From: an uncultured Planctomycetales bacterium
Lineage (GTDB): Bacteria; Planctomycetota; Planctomycetia; Pirellulales; Thermoguttaceae
NCBI GenBank assembly: GCA_937889015.1
Contig: CALARR010000018.1
Span: forward strand, 1 to 45,828
DNA: 45,828 bases
Reading direction: 5' to 3'
Below are positions 1 through 7,363 of this stretch, piece by piece. The translations under genes and the position numbers were made by a program. Numbering within the stretch: position 1 is the first letter of the stretch; each line of letters starts with the position of its first letter. The notes beneath the pieces were generated by a model. It saw nothing but the letters and a program-made list of their open reading frames with translations, was not told the DNA's origin and ran no database searches.

Positions 1-42
1 TTCGCAATGCAGAGGTCGAGGGTTCAACTCCCTTCCGCTCCA
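1..42 (+). tRNA. tRNA-Ala(CGC), 3' part only
   Basis: The window opens inside the anticodon loop. Bases 1-7 (TTCGCAA) read as loop positions 32-38 with anticodon CGC. Then come the anticodon-stem 3' strand (8-12), a 5-base variable loop AGGTC (13-17), a T arm with a perfect stem (18-22 with 30-34) around TTCAACT, and the acceptor 3' strand CCGCTCC (35-41) with discriminator A at 42. The acceptor strand has T at tRNA position 70, which fits the G3:U70 pair that marks tRNA-Ala. CCA is not encoded. The 5' half lies outside the window, so the G3 partner cannot be seen. Confidence 0.85.
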
Positions 43-48
43 CTTCAT

Positions 49-84
49 AAAGCCTTGCAAGTAAGTAACTTACGGCAAGGCTTT
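49..84 (+). terminator. Strong hairpin after the tRNA
   Basis: The arms AAAGCCTTGC (49-58) and GCAAGGCTTT (75-84) are perfect 10-base complements. Inside them a second stem, GTAAG (61-65) with CTTAC (69-73), continues the helix. It sits 6 bases after the tRNA end and probably ends or trims the tRNA transcript. No long T run follows, so the terminator role is inferred. Confidence 0.5.
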
Positions 85-180
85 GTGGTTTCTTGCTGTA
101 ACCTTTTGCTGTCAGGCGAGTCATTGTAACCTTTACGGTGCCTTGACCGAGGGTTACAGGGCCTTTTCGATCAAAAAGGT

Positions 181-195
181 AGGCCCCGAGGGCCT
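181..195 (-). terminator. Possible leftward terminator hairpin
   Basis: The stem AGGCCC/GGGCCT has a 3-base loop. On the minus strand a run of five T follows (bases 173-177 read as A on the plus strand). It could stop transcription arriving from the right, although no convincing leftward gene was found there. A second inverted repeat, GCTTCTA (204-210) with TAGAAGC (254-260), follows. Confidence 0.3.
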
Positions 196-309
196 CTCGG
201 ATCGCTTCTAACGGCCCAGCCCCAGGCCATTCTGCGACTCTTGCGGGCCTCCCTAGAAGCAATACACTGATGGCGGTGGCGTCTCCGTCATTCATGGGAG
301 GTATCTGCG

Positions 310-633
310 ATGGAAGTCAGGATCACCGTCCTTGGGGCGGCCAGAGTGAACAATGATGTGCCCACGGTAGGCGAAATCACATTCCTCAGGCTGCCAGTCG
401 AGAGAAGAGAAGATTACAGGGCTAGGTTCTGCGACCCGACTACTGAGTTCATACTGTCTGACATGATTAGGATGACCGAGCTTTCGCAATCGGTTCTTAA
501 TCACCTCAACGACCATCGGGAATTGGTAGAGGAACACCCGAAGCATACGAACGACATTACCGAGTGCACCACGCACCAGTTTCTGTATGCCCCCCAGCCC
601 TATTCCTATCACATCCTGAGTGTCAAGGAGTGA
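310..633 (+). CDS. Small hypothetical protein (107 aa)
   Basis: The open frame has a good ribosome-binding site (GGGAGG at 297-302, 7 bases before ATG). The product is a charged, soluble-looking protein of 107 residues with no signal peptide or membrane segment, rich in Asp/Glu and His in its second half. I do not recognise a family. An overlapping minus-strand frame (292-612) is of similar length but lacks a ribosome-binding site, so the plus strand is preferred. It lies between tRNA-Ala and a decayed toxin-antitoxin locus, a context typical of an accessory insertion. Confidence 0.5.
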   Translation: MEVRITVLGAARVNNDVPTVGEITFLRLPVERREDYRARFCDPTTEFILSDMIRMTELSQSVLNHLNDHRELVEEHPKHTNDITECTTHQFLYAPQPYSYHILSVKE

Positions 634-650
634 CCCCCAGCCCCCGCGAA

Positions 651-782
651 CTAAGAGGAGACCAGAGACAGGATACGGCGGTGATCCTGGCCCCGGACTC
701 CTCGACGTAGCTTCTTGACCTCATCCGGTACGTGATGACTCACGAGCAATATGACCGGGGCGCGTGGAAAGGAAATTGCTGA
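651..782 (+). pseudogene. 3' remnant of a HigB/RelE-like toxin gene
   Basis: Translation in the frame ending at TGA 780-782 gives RYVMTHEQYDRGAWKGNC at the C-terminus. This fits the typical end of HigB-family mRNA interferases (pattern R-[FY]-[VI]-x-T-H-x-E/Q-Y-D). An in-frame TAG at 708-710 interrupts the frame, and no upstream toxin body or start codon could be found in any frame. The stop codon overlaps the start of the antitoxin gene (TGATG), the usual toxin-antitoxin gene junction. I infer that the toxin is dead and only its tail remains. The family assignment rests on this short tail alone. Confidence 0.5.
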
Positions 783-1198
783 TGGCCACGGTGAACCGAA
801 AGGAAGACGCCCGGGACCGCTATCTTGACTTGGTTCGTGAATTTCCGCTCCGTCCCATCCGGTCCGACGAGGAGCTTGACCGCGCGGTCCGAATGGTGGA
901 ATCACTCTTGGACCGGCGCGACCTGGTCCCGGAGGAAGAGGATTACCTGGAGGTTCTTGGCGACCTGGTTGAGCGATACGAGAGTGCGGCCCATCCCATG
1001 CCCCCGCTTTCCGATGCGGAGATGCTCCGTCATCTTCTCGACGCCAAAGGGGAGGCGCAGACCGAGGTTGCCGCAGCCACGGGAATTGCAGACTCAACGA
1101 TTTCGGAGATCCTCAAGGGCAAGCGGTCGCTGAACCGGAACCACATCGGCAAGTTGGCGAGATACTTCAACGTGTCTCCCGATGTGTTTGCCTTCTAG
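782..1198 (+). CDS. HigA-like antitoxin, XRE-type HTH regulator
   Basis: The 138-residue protein has an acidic helical N-terminal half and a C-terminal helix-turn-helix at about residues 80-135. The HTH region (EAQTEVAAATGIADSTISEI, then KRSLNRNHIGKLARYF) matches the xenobiotic-response-element fold of the COG5499/HigA antitoxins. Such proteins bind and neutralise an mRNA-cleaving toxin and repress their own promoter. ATG 782 is chosen because it overlaps the upstream toxin stop (TGATG); an earlier in-frame ATG at 764 lies inside the toxin remnant. With its toxin broken it is probably an orphan antitoxin, which could act as a plain regulator or protect against a related toxin elsewhere. Confidence 0.75.
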   Translation: MATVNRKEDARDRYLDLVREFPLRPIRSDEELDRAVRMVESLLDRRDLVPEEEDYLEVLGDLVERYESAAHPMPPLSDAEMLRHLLDAKGEAQTEVAAATGIADSTISEILKGKRSLNRNHIGKLARYFNVSPDVFAF

Positions 1199-1507
1199 CG
1201 GCCCCCTTCGGCTTCGGTGCCCAGTCCGGCGTCAGCGACCCCGGCGTGTGCCTGTTCGGTTTCGCTGGTACAAGCAGCGGTACAAGCATCCGCTCTGATG
1301 CGAGGTCTGCTGCAAGCCCGTCCTGCTTCAGCCGGCAGCCTCACCCGGCCAGCCGTCCCCGACCTCCGGCTCTCAGGCCAGCCGATCCGATTTCAGGCGA
1401 AGGCCAGAGCCGTCGCCTGCGACGCGCCGGACACCACGTCATGCCCGTCCATCCGCTATAATGGACGCGTGGATCGTCTGCGACCACGAGCCTGCAAGGT
1501 GTGACAG
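1199..1507. other. Gene-free stretch with a lone -10 box
   Basis: No convincing gene is seen. A perfect TATAAT lies at 1457-1462, 45 bases before the next start codon, without a recognisable -35 hexamer at the correct distance. It probably drives the small zinc-ribbon gene at 1508. Open frames here (for example 1217-1504) lack ribosome-binding sites and have biased, repetitive composition. Confidence 0.4.
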
Positions 1508-1675
1508 ATGCCGAAGCAACTCCCCGAGAGCGGCAAGAAAAACCGCCCGAAGACCGCCGTGAAGGGCAAGCGACTCCACTGTGCCAAATGCCGCAAACGA
1601 AGCCCGAAACCCGTGAAGACTCCCGCCCCGTGGTACTGTCCGACCTGCCTAAAGCAGAACGAAGAGTCGCCGTAG
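1508..1675 (+). CDS. Small zinc-ribbon protein (55 aa)
   Basis: This ORF begins at ATG 1508, preceded by AAGGTG six bases upstream, and ends at TAG 1673-1675. The product is very basic in its first half and has two CxxC knuckles (CAKC and CPTC, about 15 residues apart), the spacing of a zinc ribbon. Such small ribbons usually bind nucleic acid or act as protein adapters; the exact role is unknown. The TATAAT at 1457-1462 is a plausible promoter. A longer overlapping frame (1501-2046) runs into the antisense of the next gene and is rejected. Confidence 0.6.
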   Translation: MPKQLPESGKKNRPKTAVKGKRLHCAKCRKRSPKPVKTPAPWYCPTCLKQNEESP

Positions 1676-1701
1676 GATGGCCAGCCCCAACGCCTGCCCT
1701 C

Positions 1702-2811
1702 CTACTCCTGGAAAAAGGACTCCGGCATGTCGCCCTGATGCGCCTTCTTCGCTCGCCGACGCCGCCACATCAGCCCCAGCACGCCCAGCCCGATCCCGCC
1801 CGAGATCAAGGCCGCGATCGTCGTAGGCTCGGGCACCACGTCCATGGAGAGCGCGTCGAGGTTGTCGTCCTGGAGGAACCCCGCGCGCATCGTCTGCAGC
1901 CCGAGCGCCTCGGCTGGCCCGACGACCACGGGCAGTCCGAGGCCGCCGCCACCGGTGAACGGATCCTGCAGGATGTCTCCGGCCGTGGCGGTTGCCGCTC
2001 CCCCGGGGCCTGCGATAAGCCCCAAACTGGGCGAACCCGGCGCTAACGAAAACAGCACCGCATCGAGTCCCGGCTGGAAGAGACCATCTCCGTTGTCAAA
2101 CACCACCAGCGCATCGATATCGTCGCCAGGCACCAGGCCTAACGCCGCGGCCGGGGCGTAGATCGCTGGCGCAGGAGCATCATAGCCGGGCACGGTGTTG
2201 GCCACGTAGACGTCGGCTGCGCTTGCGCCCGCGCCGTACACGCCCGCCGTCACCGGGTCAACCGACAAGTAGATCCTGGAAGTGGCCGGCTTCAAATCCA
2301 GCCCGCCGAGGTTGTCGCCCGCCCCGGCCGGCCCCTCAACAAGCCCGAGCCCGGGCGCGGCGTTCGGTAGCGTCGGCACCCCGTCCCCATCGTATATTTG
2401 GACGTTGGTGCCGAAAAAGACGAACGGCGCCGCCGTACGGAAGATGTCCGCCGCAGCGAGTCCCGAACCCGCCACGCCGCCGGTTTCGATAAACACCGCC
2501 GTGCCGGGTATTCCTATCGCCGCCCGATCCACGCTGAACGAGACGGCTATGATATCGATCTCGCTCTTGGGCATAAAGGGCTGCTGGTAGGAAAAGGCGT
2601 CCACTTCAAAGTTCGCGCCCGGCATACCCGTCAGGACCAGGATCGGAAATGTCGGACTGAACAGGTCGTCCGCATTCGTGCCTGGCGGTACCAGCAATGA
2701 CACACTCGCCCTGTCGAGCGAGAAAGTCGGGGCCTGCGCCGGAGCGCGCGAAGCGCTCGCCCCCAACAGTATGGCCGCCAAGACGGCCCCTCCACACAGC
2801 CGCGTTCTCAT
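1702..2811 (-). CDS. PEP-CTERM sorting domain exported protein
   Basis: The 369-residue protein starts with a signal peptide (MRTRLCGGAVLAAILLGASA, predicted cleavage after an APAQA-like site). It ends in a PEP-CTERM tail: VPEPTT, a hydrophobic helix, then an arginine cluster (WRRRRAKK). In exosortase systems this tail directs a protein to the envelope, where the exosortase processes it, usually alongside exopolysaccharide production. The body is rich in Ala, Gly, Pro and Asp, as is common for planctomycete surface proteins of unknown function, and has no catalytic motif I can name. The start is the ATG eight bases after AGGAG; the longer reading upstream lacks such a site. The exosortase gene is not in the window. 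Confidence 0.85.
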   Translation of the reverse strand: MRTRLCGGAVLAAILLGASASRAPAQAPTFSLDRASVSLLVPPGTNADDLFSPTFPILVLTGMPGANFEVDAFSYQQPFMPKSEIDIIAVSFSVDRAAIGIPGTAVFIETGGVAGSGLAAADIFRTAAPFVFFGTNVQIYDGDGVPTLPNAAPGLGLVEGPAGAGDNLGGLDLKPATSRIYLSVDPVTAGVYGAGASAADVYVANTVPGYDAPAPAIYAPAAALGLVPGDDIDALVVFDNGDGLFQPGLDAVLFSLAPGSPSLGLIAGPGGAATATAGDILQDPFTGGGGLGLPVVVGPAEALGLQTMRAGFLQDDNLDALSMDVVPEPTTIAALISGGIGLGVLGLMWRRRRAKKAHQGDMPESFFQE

Positions 2812-3063
2812 GATCATGTCTCCTCGCTTCCAGGGGTTCGCTTCTGCCATCGCTCCTGCGCGTCGGTTCCCCTCCATGCATGCCGCGGCGCTCATGCGAA
2901 TCGGCTACATGCCGTCAACATGATCCGTGTCCGGCCCAAACGCATGTGCCGATATCTCCTCCTGCCAGCGAGTCCGAAAACCTCCCGGGCTCGTTTGGTC
3001 AGGCAAGGTCCGACTGCTGACACTCGCGCAAACGGCCTGCCGCGGCCGAAAGTGAGCCAGGTG

Positions 3064-3452
3064 TTATAATGGCGCGAACCAGCGCGCCCAGCACAGGCAG
3101 CGCCTGGGGAGATGCACGGCTTTGAAGCCGACTCGCCGAACAACGTTCAGCCAAGCCGCCGCGCAATGGCAAGGACAGGCCGTGCATAAGGTCCGGACCT
3201 TGCCGAACAGCGGAGGCCGCCGCAGAGCGTCTGCGGCCCGCGCGGAGAACACTGCACAAGGCAGCGGTGGATCGCGTGAGAAACCGATTCGCGATAGGCA
3301 CCATGGCTGTCCTCCCGCGCCTCGGCGAGGCGATTCGACGGAGAACGGCAACCCTTGTGATGGACAGTACTCACCGAGTATGCGCTCATGGAGCCCCTTT
3401 TGCAAGGGGTGATTGAATACCGTAAAGGTAGAATATCGGGGTATTCTGCTCC
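3064..3452 (+). ncRNA. Candidate structured RNA (unassigned)
   Basis: This 390-base stretch contains no convincing gene and starts with a perfect TATAAT (3064-3069). Perfect hairpins follow in quick succession: 3071-3076 with 3083-3088, 3094-3098 with 3102-3106, and 3117-3122 with 3125-3130. A 9-base long-range pairing joins 3112-3120 to 3179-3187. A 14-base palindrome is at 3188-3201, and an 8-bp stem with a GCG loop pairs 3219-3226 with 3230-3237. The end forms a possible three-way junction: 3390-3393 with 3449-3452 enclosing 3394-3399/3404-3409 and 3415-3421/3440-3446. It does not match the conserved cores of RNase P RNA, tmRNA or SRP RNA that I know. GC-rich DNA makes chance hairpins, so this is a hypothesis. 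Confidence 0.3.
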
Positions 3453-3662
3453 CCGCCAGTCCGTCATGAATCGGCCGGCTGTGGCTCAAGCGGTTGTTCC
3501 GTCGGCGGTCTGGCACAGAGCACTCAAACGGTTGCTCGGCCGTTGACCTGGCGGCTGGTGCCCTGGAGGTGCAGTCTTGGCGCACTTATCGACCGCCAGG
3601 ACAGGCAATCCTTGCTTGGCGCGTCGGACGCAGTACGCCGGTTGCCGGGAATTCCGTCCCTT

Positions 3663-3866
3663 TCAGCCGCCTTTACGTTGCACCAGTCTGGCGAAATGGG
3701 CGAACGACCGGTCGTAGGTCCGCTCCGCCTCGGCAGGGAAGCAGCAGCCGGGAAGCTCCTGGTTGCGCAGGTGGTAGCTGAGGCACTCGCAGCACAGGCC
3801 CTTGCGCGCGCAGGGATCGTAGGTGCAGGTGCAGATCTTCAAGTTCTGCGTCTTCTTGCAGTCCAT
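3663..3866 (-). CDS. DUF6485-type cysteine-rich protein (67 aa)
   Basis: The small protein holds nine cysteines (including CTC, CC-x-C and CC), with the pattern LKICTCTYDPCARKG then CCECLSYHLRN and ELPGCCFP followed by AERTYDRS. This is the signature I know from the DUF6485 family of short cytosolic proteins that probably bind a metal or an iron-sulfur cluster. The function of the family is unknown. The start is ATG 3866-3864, with GGAG eight bases before it; the longer frame to 3911 lacks a binding site. It stands alone, leftward, opposite the oxidoreductase gene at 4150. Confidence 0.75.
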   Translation of the reverse strand: MDCKKTQNLKICTCTYDPCARKGLCCECLSYHLRNQELPGCCFPAEAERTYDRSFAHFARLVQRKGG

Positions 3867-4033
3867 GAACAGGGCTCCGAAAAGTCGGAAGGAGGTCCAC
3901 CGGCAGGCCACTGAACACCGCCCCGCCCCGCACGCGGCTCCACGAGCAGATCCATTCTCGGGTTCTGCACAGGGCTAAGGCAAGAGGACCTTCTCGAATT
4001 GGGCCCGTTGCCCAAGGATTTCAGCCACGGCGG

Positions 4034-4062
4034 TTGACAACGCTCTGACGGGTCACGAAGAT
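4034..4062 (+). promoter_or_regulatory. Possible promoter of the oxidoreductase gene
   Basis: A perfect TTGACA (4034-4039) is followed after 17 bases by a poor -10 (GAAGAT, 4057-4062). It lies about 90 bases before the ATG at 4150. Only the -35 is convincing. Confidence 0.3.
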
Positions 4063-4149
4063 TCAACTGGGTTGAGCTGCCACAAGGGAGTTCCCGGCAC
4101 GGGGACTCCGCAGGATATCCGAAGTCCTTGGGGCCAGGAGCGAACCGTC

Positions 4150-5589
4150 ATGAGGAAAGAACTCTCGCCGTCGCGTCGTCCGCAACAACCGTCGCGACGG
4201 GATTTTCTGAACTGGACCGGGAAGTTGGCCGCCGGCTCGGCCCTGGCCGGCCTTTCGATTCCTGCGGTTCACGCGGCTGAGGAAAACACGATCCGGCTGG
4301 CCCTGATCGGCTGCGGTGGCCGTGGCAGCGGGGCGACGGTGAACGCTTTCAAGTCGCCCGCCGGACCGGTGAAGCTGGTGGCCATGGCGGATCTGTTTGA
4401 GAAGCGGCTGGAGATGTCGCTCAAGGCGCTCAGCCGTGAATACGCAGACAAGATCGACGTTCCACCCGAGCGCCGCTTCCTCGGATTCGACGCGTACCGC
4501 AAGGCGATCGATTGCCTGCGGCCGGGCGACGTGGCGCTGCTCACGGGCTATGCCGGTTTCCGTCCCCACCAGCTCGAATACGCCGTGGAAAAGGGGATCA
4601 ACGTCTTCATGGAGAAGTCGTTTGCAGCCGATCCACCAGGAGTGCGACGCGTGATCAAGGCGGCCGAAGCCGCGGAGAAGAAGAACCTCAAAATCGCCGC
4701 GGGCCTGATGTGCCGCCACTCGCGCAACCGACAGGAACTCATCAAACGGATTCGCGACGGCGCAATCGGCGATATTCAGCTCATCCGCGCCTATCGCATG
4801 GGAGCCTCCGGATCGCTGGGGCGCAAGCCGGCCGACGAGAAGGAACTCTTCTGGCAAATCCGCAACTTCACGAAGTTCCTGTGGGTGGCCGGCGGCCTGT
4901 TTGCCGAGATGGACATTCACCAGATCGACGAAATCTGCTGGATCAAGGACGCCTGGCCGGTCTCCGCGCACGGCATCGGCGGCCGTGCGGCAAACAACAT
5001 TGACTGCAGCCAGAATCTGGACAGCTTCTCCGTGGAGTGGACCTTCCCCGATGGGACCAAGGCTTACGACGTGGTCCGCTACATCCCCAAGTGCTACGAA
5101 GAATTCAACACCTTCATCCACGGCACGCGCTGCGCTGCGCAGTTCTCGGGCAACATCCATGCCGGAACGTGTCACATCTACAAAGATCAGCGCTGCACTC
5201 CGGTCAAGGTCACGGCCAAATACGACCGAGCGTCCTGGCAATACAACTATACTCAGGAGCCTCGCGCCGGCGGCGACAATATCGTGTGGCAGGCCCCGCC
5301 GGAGACGATTACGCCCTGGCAGGCTGAGTGGGACGTGCTCTTGGATGCAATCCGCCACGATCGTCCGCACAATGAGGGCAAGCGCGCGGCGCTGTCCAAT
5401 CTGGCCGACATCATGGGCCGGGCCGCCGTGCATTCGGGTAAGATCGTCACCTGGGACGAAGCGATGGCCTCGAACTTCGAGTTCTGCCCGGGGATCGACC
5501 GCATGACCGAGGACTCCCCGCCACCGATTCAACCCGATGCCGACGGGCGCTATCCGGTGCCGATTCCCGGCCAATGGTCGGAGATCTGA
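4150..5589 (+). CDS. Tat-exported Gfo/Idh/MocA family oxidoreductase
   Basis: The 479-residue protein belongs to the NAD(P)-dependent Gfo/Idh/MocA dehydrogenases that act on sugars and inositols. A twin-arginine signal (SRRDFLNWTGK, then a hydrophobic stretch and AVHA) marks export by the Tat pathway, usual for planctomycete members. The Rossmann motif GCGGRGSG lies about 55 residues in. The usual catalytic Glu-Lys-Pro appears as Glu-Lys-Ser at about residues 155-157 (FMEKSF), so the lysine is kept but the proline is not. The start is the ATG nine bases after GGAG (4138-4141); a longer reading to 4072 has no binding site. Substrate unknown. The paralogue at 39655-41229 keeps EKP. Confidence 0.9.
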   Translation: MRKELSPSRRPQQPSRRDFLNWTGKLAAGSALAGLSIPAVHAAEENTIRLALIGCGGRGSGATVNAFKSPAGPVKLVAMADLFEKRLEMSLKALSREYADKIDVPPERRFLGFDAYRKAIDCLRPGDVALLTGYAGFRPHQLEYAVEKGINVFMEKSFAADPPGVRRVIKAAEAAEKKNLKIAAGLMCRHSRNRQELIKRIRDGAIGDIQLIRAYRMGASGSLGRKPADEKELFWQIRNFTKFLWVAGGLFAEMDIHQIDEICWIKDAWPVSAHGIGGRAANNIDCSQNLDSFSVEWTFPDGTKAYDVVRYIPKCYEEFNTFIHGTRCAAQFSGNIHAGTCHIYKDQRCTPVKVTAKYDRASWQYNYTQEPRAGGDNIVWQAPPETITPWQAEWDVLLDAIRHDRPHNEGKRAALSNLADIMGRAAVHSGKIVTWDEAMASNFEFCPGIDRMTEDSPPPIQPDADGRYPVPIPGQWSEI

Positions 5590-5893
5590 TGTGATCGATG
5601 TTCGGAATAGTGCGCCGAACGACGCGGCTGTTTGCCGGAAGAAATGGGGGCTTGTGGGTCGCTCTTGTTGCGCTAGCTAACGACACGGTAGGAGAGTTGG
5701 ACCGCGCGCGATCGCCGAGATTCGCCCGATGGTCAACCATGCCCCTGATTGCAGCGGTGGTGGACTCGGCCGACCAGCAGAAGGTCGGAAAAACCGGGCT
5801 TCCGATGGTCGGCAAGAAGTTGATCGCTCCGGACGGCGGACAAAAGCCAGCCGCATGGTGTGCATCAACGCAGTTTGATACGGAGCCAGAACC
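5590..5893. other. Gene-poor spacer
   Basis: No supported gene is seen. An open frame from 5598 exists, but it lacks a ribosome-binding site and has no recognisable family, so it is not called. There is no clear terminator after the oxidoreductase. Confidence 0.4.
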
Positions 5894-6310
5894 ATGGGTA
5901 CCCAATCGTCAGAGCCGTTCGGCCAGGAACGAATCGGAAGGTGCGTCGGCGTCTTTCAGAGGCTCGCCAGCCATTGGGCAGCGGTGAAGCGGTTCGAGTG
6001 TCGGGTGGTGACCGATGAATCGGTACAAGGCAAAACCTTCGACCAACTCGCGAAGATGCGTTTCTCGATGGGTATCGGGGAAGATCTGACCGAGTTGCCG
6101 CTGGCAGAAATGCTGACCGTTTTCAAGATGTTCTCGGACCACTGCGCCAGGCAAGAGTCAGGCCGCGCGCGACGGCCCCAACACGAATTCACCGACCGGT
6201 ACACACTGAAGACCGCTTTCACCGAATCCGAGGCGTTGGCAATTCTAAGGGACATCGTAACCGGGGTCGGAATCGAAGTCCGCCAGAATCGCAATGGCGG
6301 TGCGGGTTGA
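5894..6310 (+). CDS. Hypothetical protein (138 aa)
   Basis: A well-placed GGAG (5882-5885) lies eight bases before the ATG. The product is a soluble protein with mixed charge; residues 30-75 read as alternating strands and helices (RFECRVVTDESVQGKTF, then a helix LAEMLTVFKMFSDHCA). I recognise no family, catalytic motif, signal peptide or membrane segment. It is probably a genus-level orphan. Its GC-rich codon use does not look foreign. Confidence 0.5.
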   Translation: MGTQSSEPFGQERIGRCVGVFQRLASHWAAVKRFECRVVTDESVQGKTFDQLAKMRFSMGIGEDLTELPLAEMLTVFKMFSDHCARQESGRARRPQHEFTDRYTLKTAFTESEALAILRDIVTGVGIEVRQNRNGGAG

Positions 6311-6449
6311 CTGTCCGGAGAGTGCTCTCAGCGCCGTGCCGGCCCGATGCCCCGTGAAGCCGGCCTCCCGCTAATCCGCCTCACGACATCGTCGACCTGA
6401 GAAGCATCGGACCGGTTACGACCGCGAAAACCTCAACCGCGAGTGCATT

Positions 6450-6587
6450 ATGCCAGAACGGTTTTCGATCGTGGCGGCGTTTGCTGTGCTGGTTGGCCTG
6501 GCCGGGTGGAACGCCGATGGTTGGTCGGGAGAACCGGGCACGGGCGGAACCTCGCTGCGGATCTATGCAGAAACGCAAGGACTATGA
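6450..6587 (+). CDS. Possible small exported/membrane peptide (45 aa)
   Basis: A 45-residue frame begins MPERFSIVAAFAVLVGLAGW, which looks like a signal or anchor helix, then a Gly-rich hydrophilic tail. Its TGA overlaps the ATG of the next frame by four bases (ATGA at 6584-6587), a classic translational coupling. The binding site before the start is weak, so the call is tentative. The function is unknown. Confidence 0.3.
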   Translation: MPERFSIVAAFAVLVGLAGWNADGWSGEPGTGGTSLRIYAETQGL

Positions 6588-6907
6588 AAGCCGCACTGAA
6601 TCATCGCATTCGGCCAGTTCTGCGGGTTGTCGAGATGTGGGCGACATACATCCTGGGACTCGTCCTGGGAATCTCCACGCCTTTGGGCCTCGCACAAGCA
6701 GAGACGCCGCGCGAAGCCGGATTGGACTTCGAGGCAGCGGTAAGACTGTGCCGAGAATACCTGGTCGCGGAGGGACCCCTGCTTTGGCGGCATTCTGTCT
6801 CATTTGCCAAAGTGTCGACGACAGGGGACCAGGGGCTGGATTCCGGCTCTTCTCCGGTGCTTTTGGGGGTTACAAGTCGCCTCGGCTTTACCTTCGAGCG
6901 GGAATGA
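6584..6907 (+). CDS. Possible exported small protein (107 aa)
   Basis: Translation from ATG 6584 gives a basic N-terminus (MKAALNHRIRPVLRVVE), a hydrophobic helix (MWATYILGLVLGIS) and a possible signal-peptidase site LGLAQA-E. The remaining 70 residues have no recognised domain and end abruptly in TFERE. It overlaps the small frame at 6450-6587 by four bases. It could be a functional exported peptide or the 5' piece of a gene broken by rearrangement. The fragmented look of the surrounding 6.3-7.3 kb favours decay. Confidence 0.35.
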   Translation: MKAALNHRIRPVLRVVEMWATYILGLVLGISTPLGLAQAETPREAGLDFEAAVRLCREYLVAEGPLLWRHSVSFAKVSTTGDQGLDSGSSPVLLGVTSRLGFTFERE

Positions 6908-6930
6908 GCAGAATTAGCGTAGCTGGGGCG

Positions 6931-7121
6931 TGACAGAATTGGTGTGTGGATACGAGGGGCTGGTCGCTGAGACCGATTGCCCCTTGAAGGGTGAGCCCAG
7001 GTCGGGCGAGCCCTTCTTGCCCATCAGTTCCCGAAGGCCCGAGCGGAAGAAGCTCGATGCGATAGGGAGCTTCTTTGGCGGCTTGGATGTGACCCAATTG
7101 GCGTGTGGATACGGAGGGGTG
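6931..7121 (+). repeat. Pair of 32-base imperfect direct repeats
   Basis: The copies 6931-6962 and 7090-7121 share the words AATTGG, GTGTGGATAC and GAGGGG and differ at about six positions. They start 159 bases apart, in a stretch with no supported gene (6908-7363). They could be the ends or sub-repeats of a decayed mobile element, or regulatory sites. Nothing else in the stretch identifies an element. Confidence 0.45.
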
Positions 7122-7211
7122 ATACGACGGGTTTGAGTGTGCTTGCTGAAAGGCAAATGTAGCGAGGTTGACGTACCGGCCCTCAGCCCGCCAGTTCTGA
7201 AGCATCCAAGT

Positions 7212-7247
7212 CGAAGAAGCCCGCCCGCGCGGGCTTCTTCGCTTTCT
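7212..7247 (+). terminator. Rho-independent terminator with a 13-bp stem
   Basis: The arms CGAAGAAGCCCGC (7212-7224) and GCGGGCTTCTTCG (7229-7241) match perfectly with a CCGC loop, and a T-rich tail (CTTTCTT) follows on the plus strand. It probably shields the deacetylase gene from upstream transcription. The small genes at 6450-6907 lie about 300 bases before it. Confidence 0.7.
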
Positions 7248-7363
7248 TGGGCGCCGCAAGGTGCCTGGTCCATGTGCAACATGTACAATGAGCAACTTGG
7301 AAACAGGGAGGGTCCAGCGAGAGCCTCCATGATAGGGCACTTGTGGAAGAGACGTGGTTACTG

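Noticed and set aside
139..177. Attachment site beside the tRNA
   Set aside because: The words GAGGGTT and CCTTTT resemble part of the tRNA T arm, but the match is short and broken, and no integrase gene lies near.
292..612. Minus-strand 106-residue open frame
   Set aside because: It overlaps the plus-strand gene at 310-633 and lacks a binding site, while the plus-strand gene has one.
3064..3452. RNase P RNA, tmRNA or SRP RNA
   Set aside because: The conserved core sequences of these RNAs that I know are not present, so the stretch is left as an unassigned candidate.
4063..5574. Minus-strand 503-residue open frame
   Set aside because: It lies entirely antisense to the oxidoreductase and has no family or start signal; it is a GC-rich shadow.
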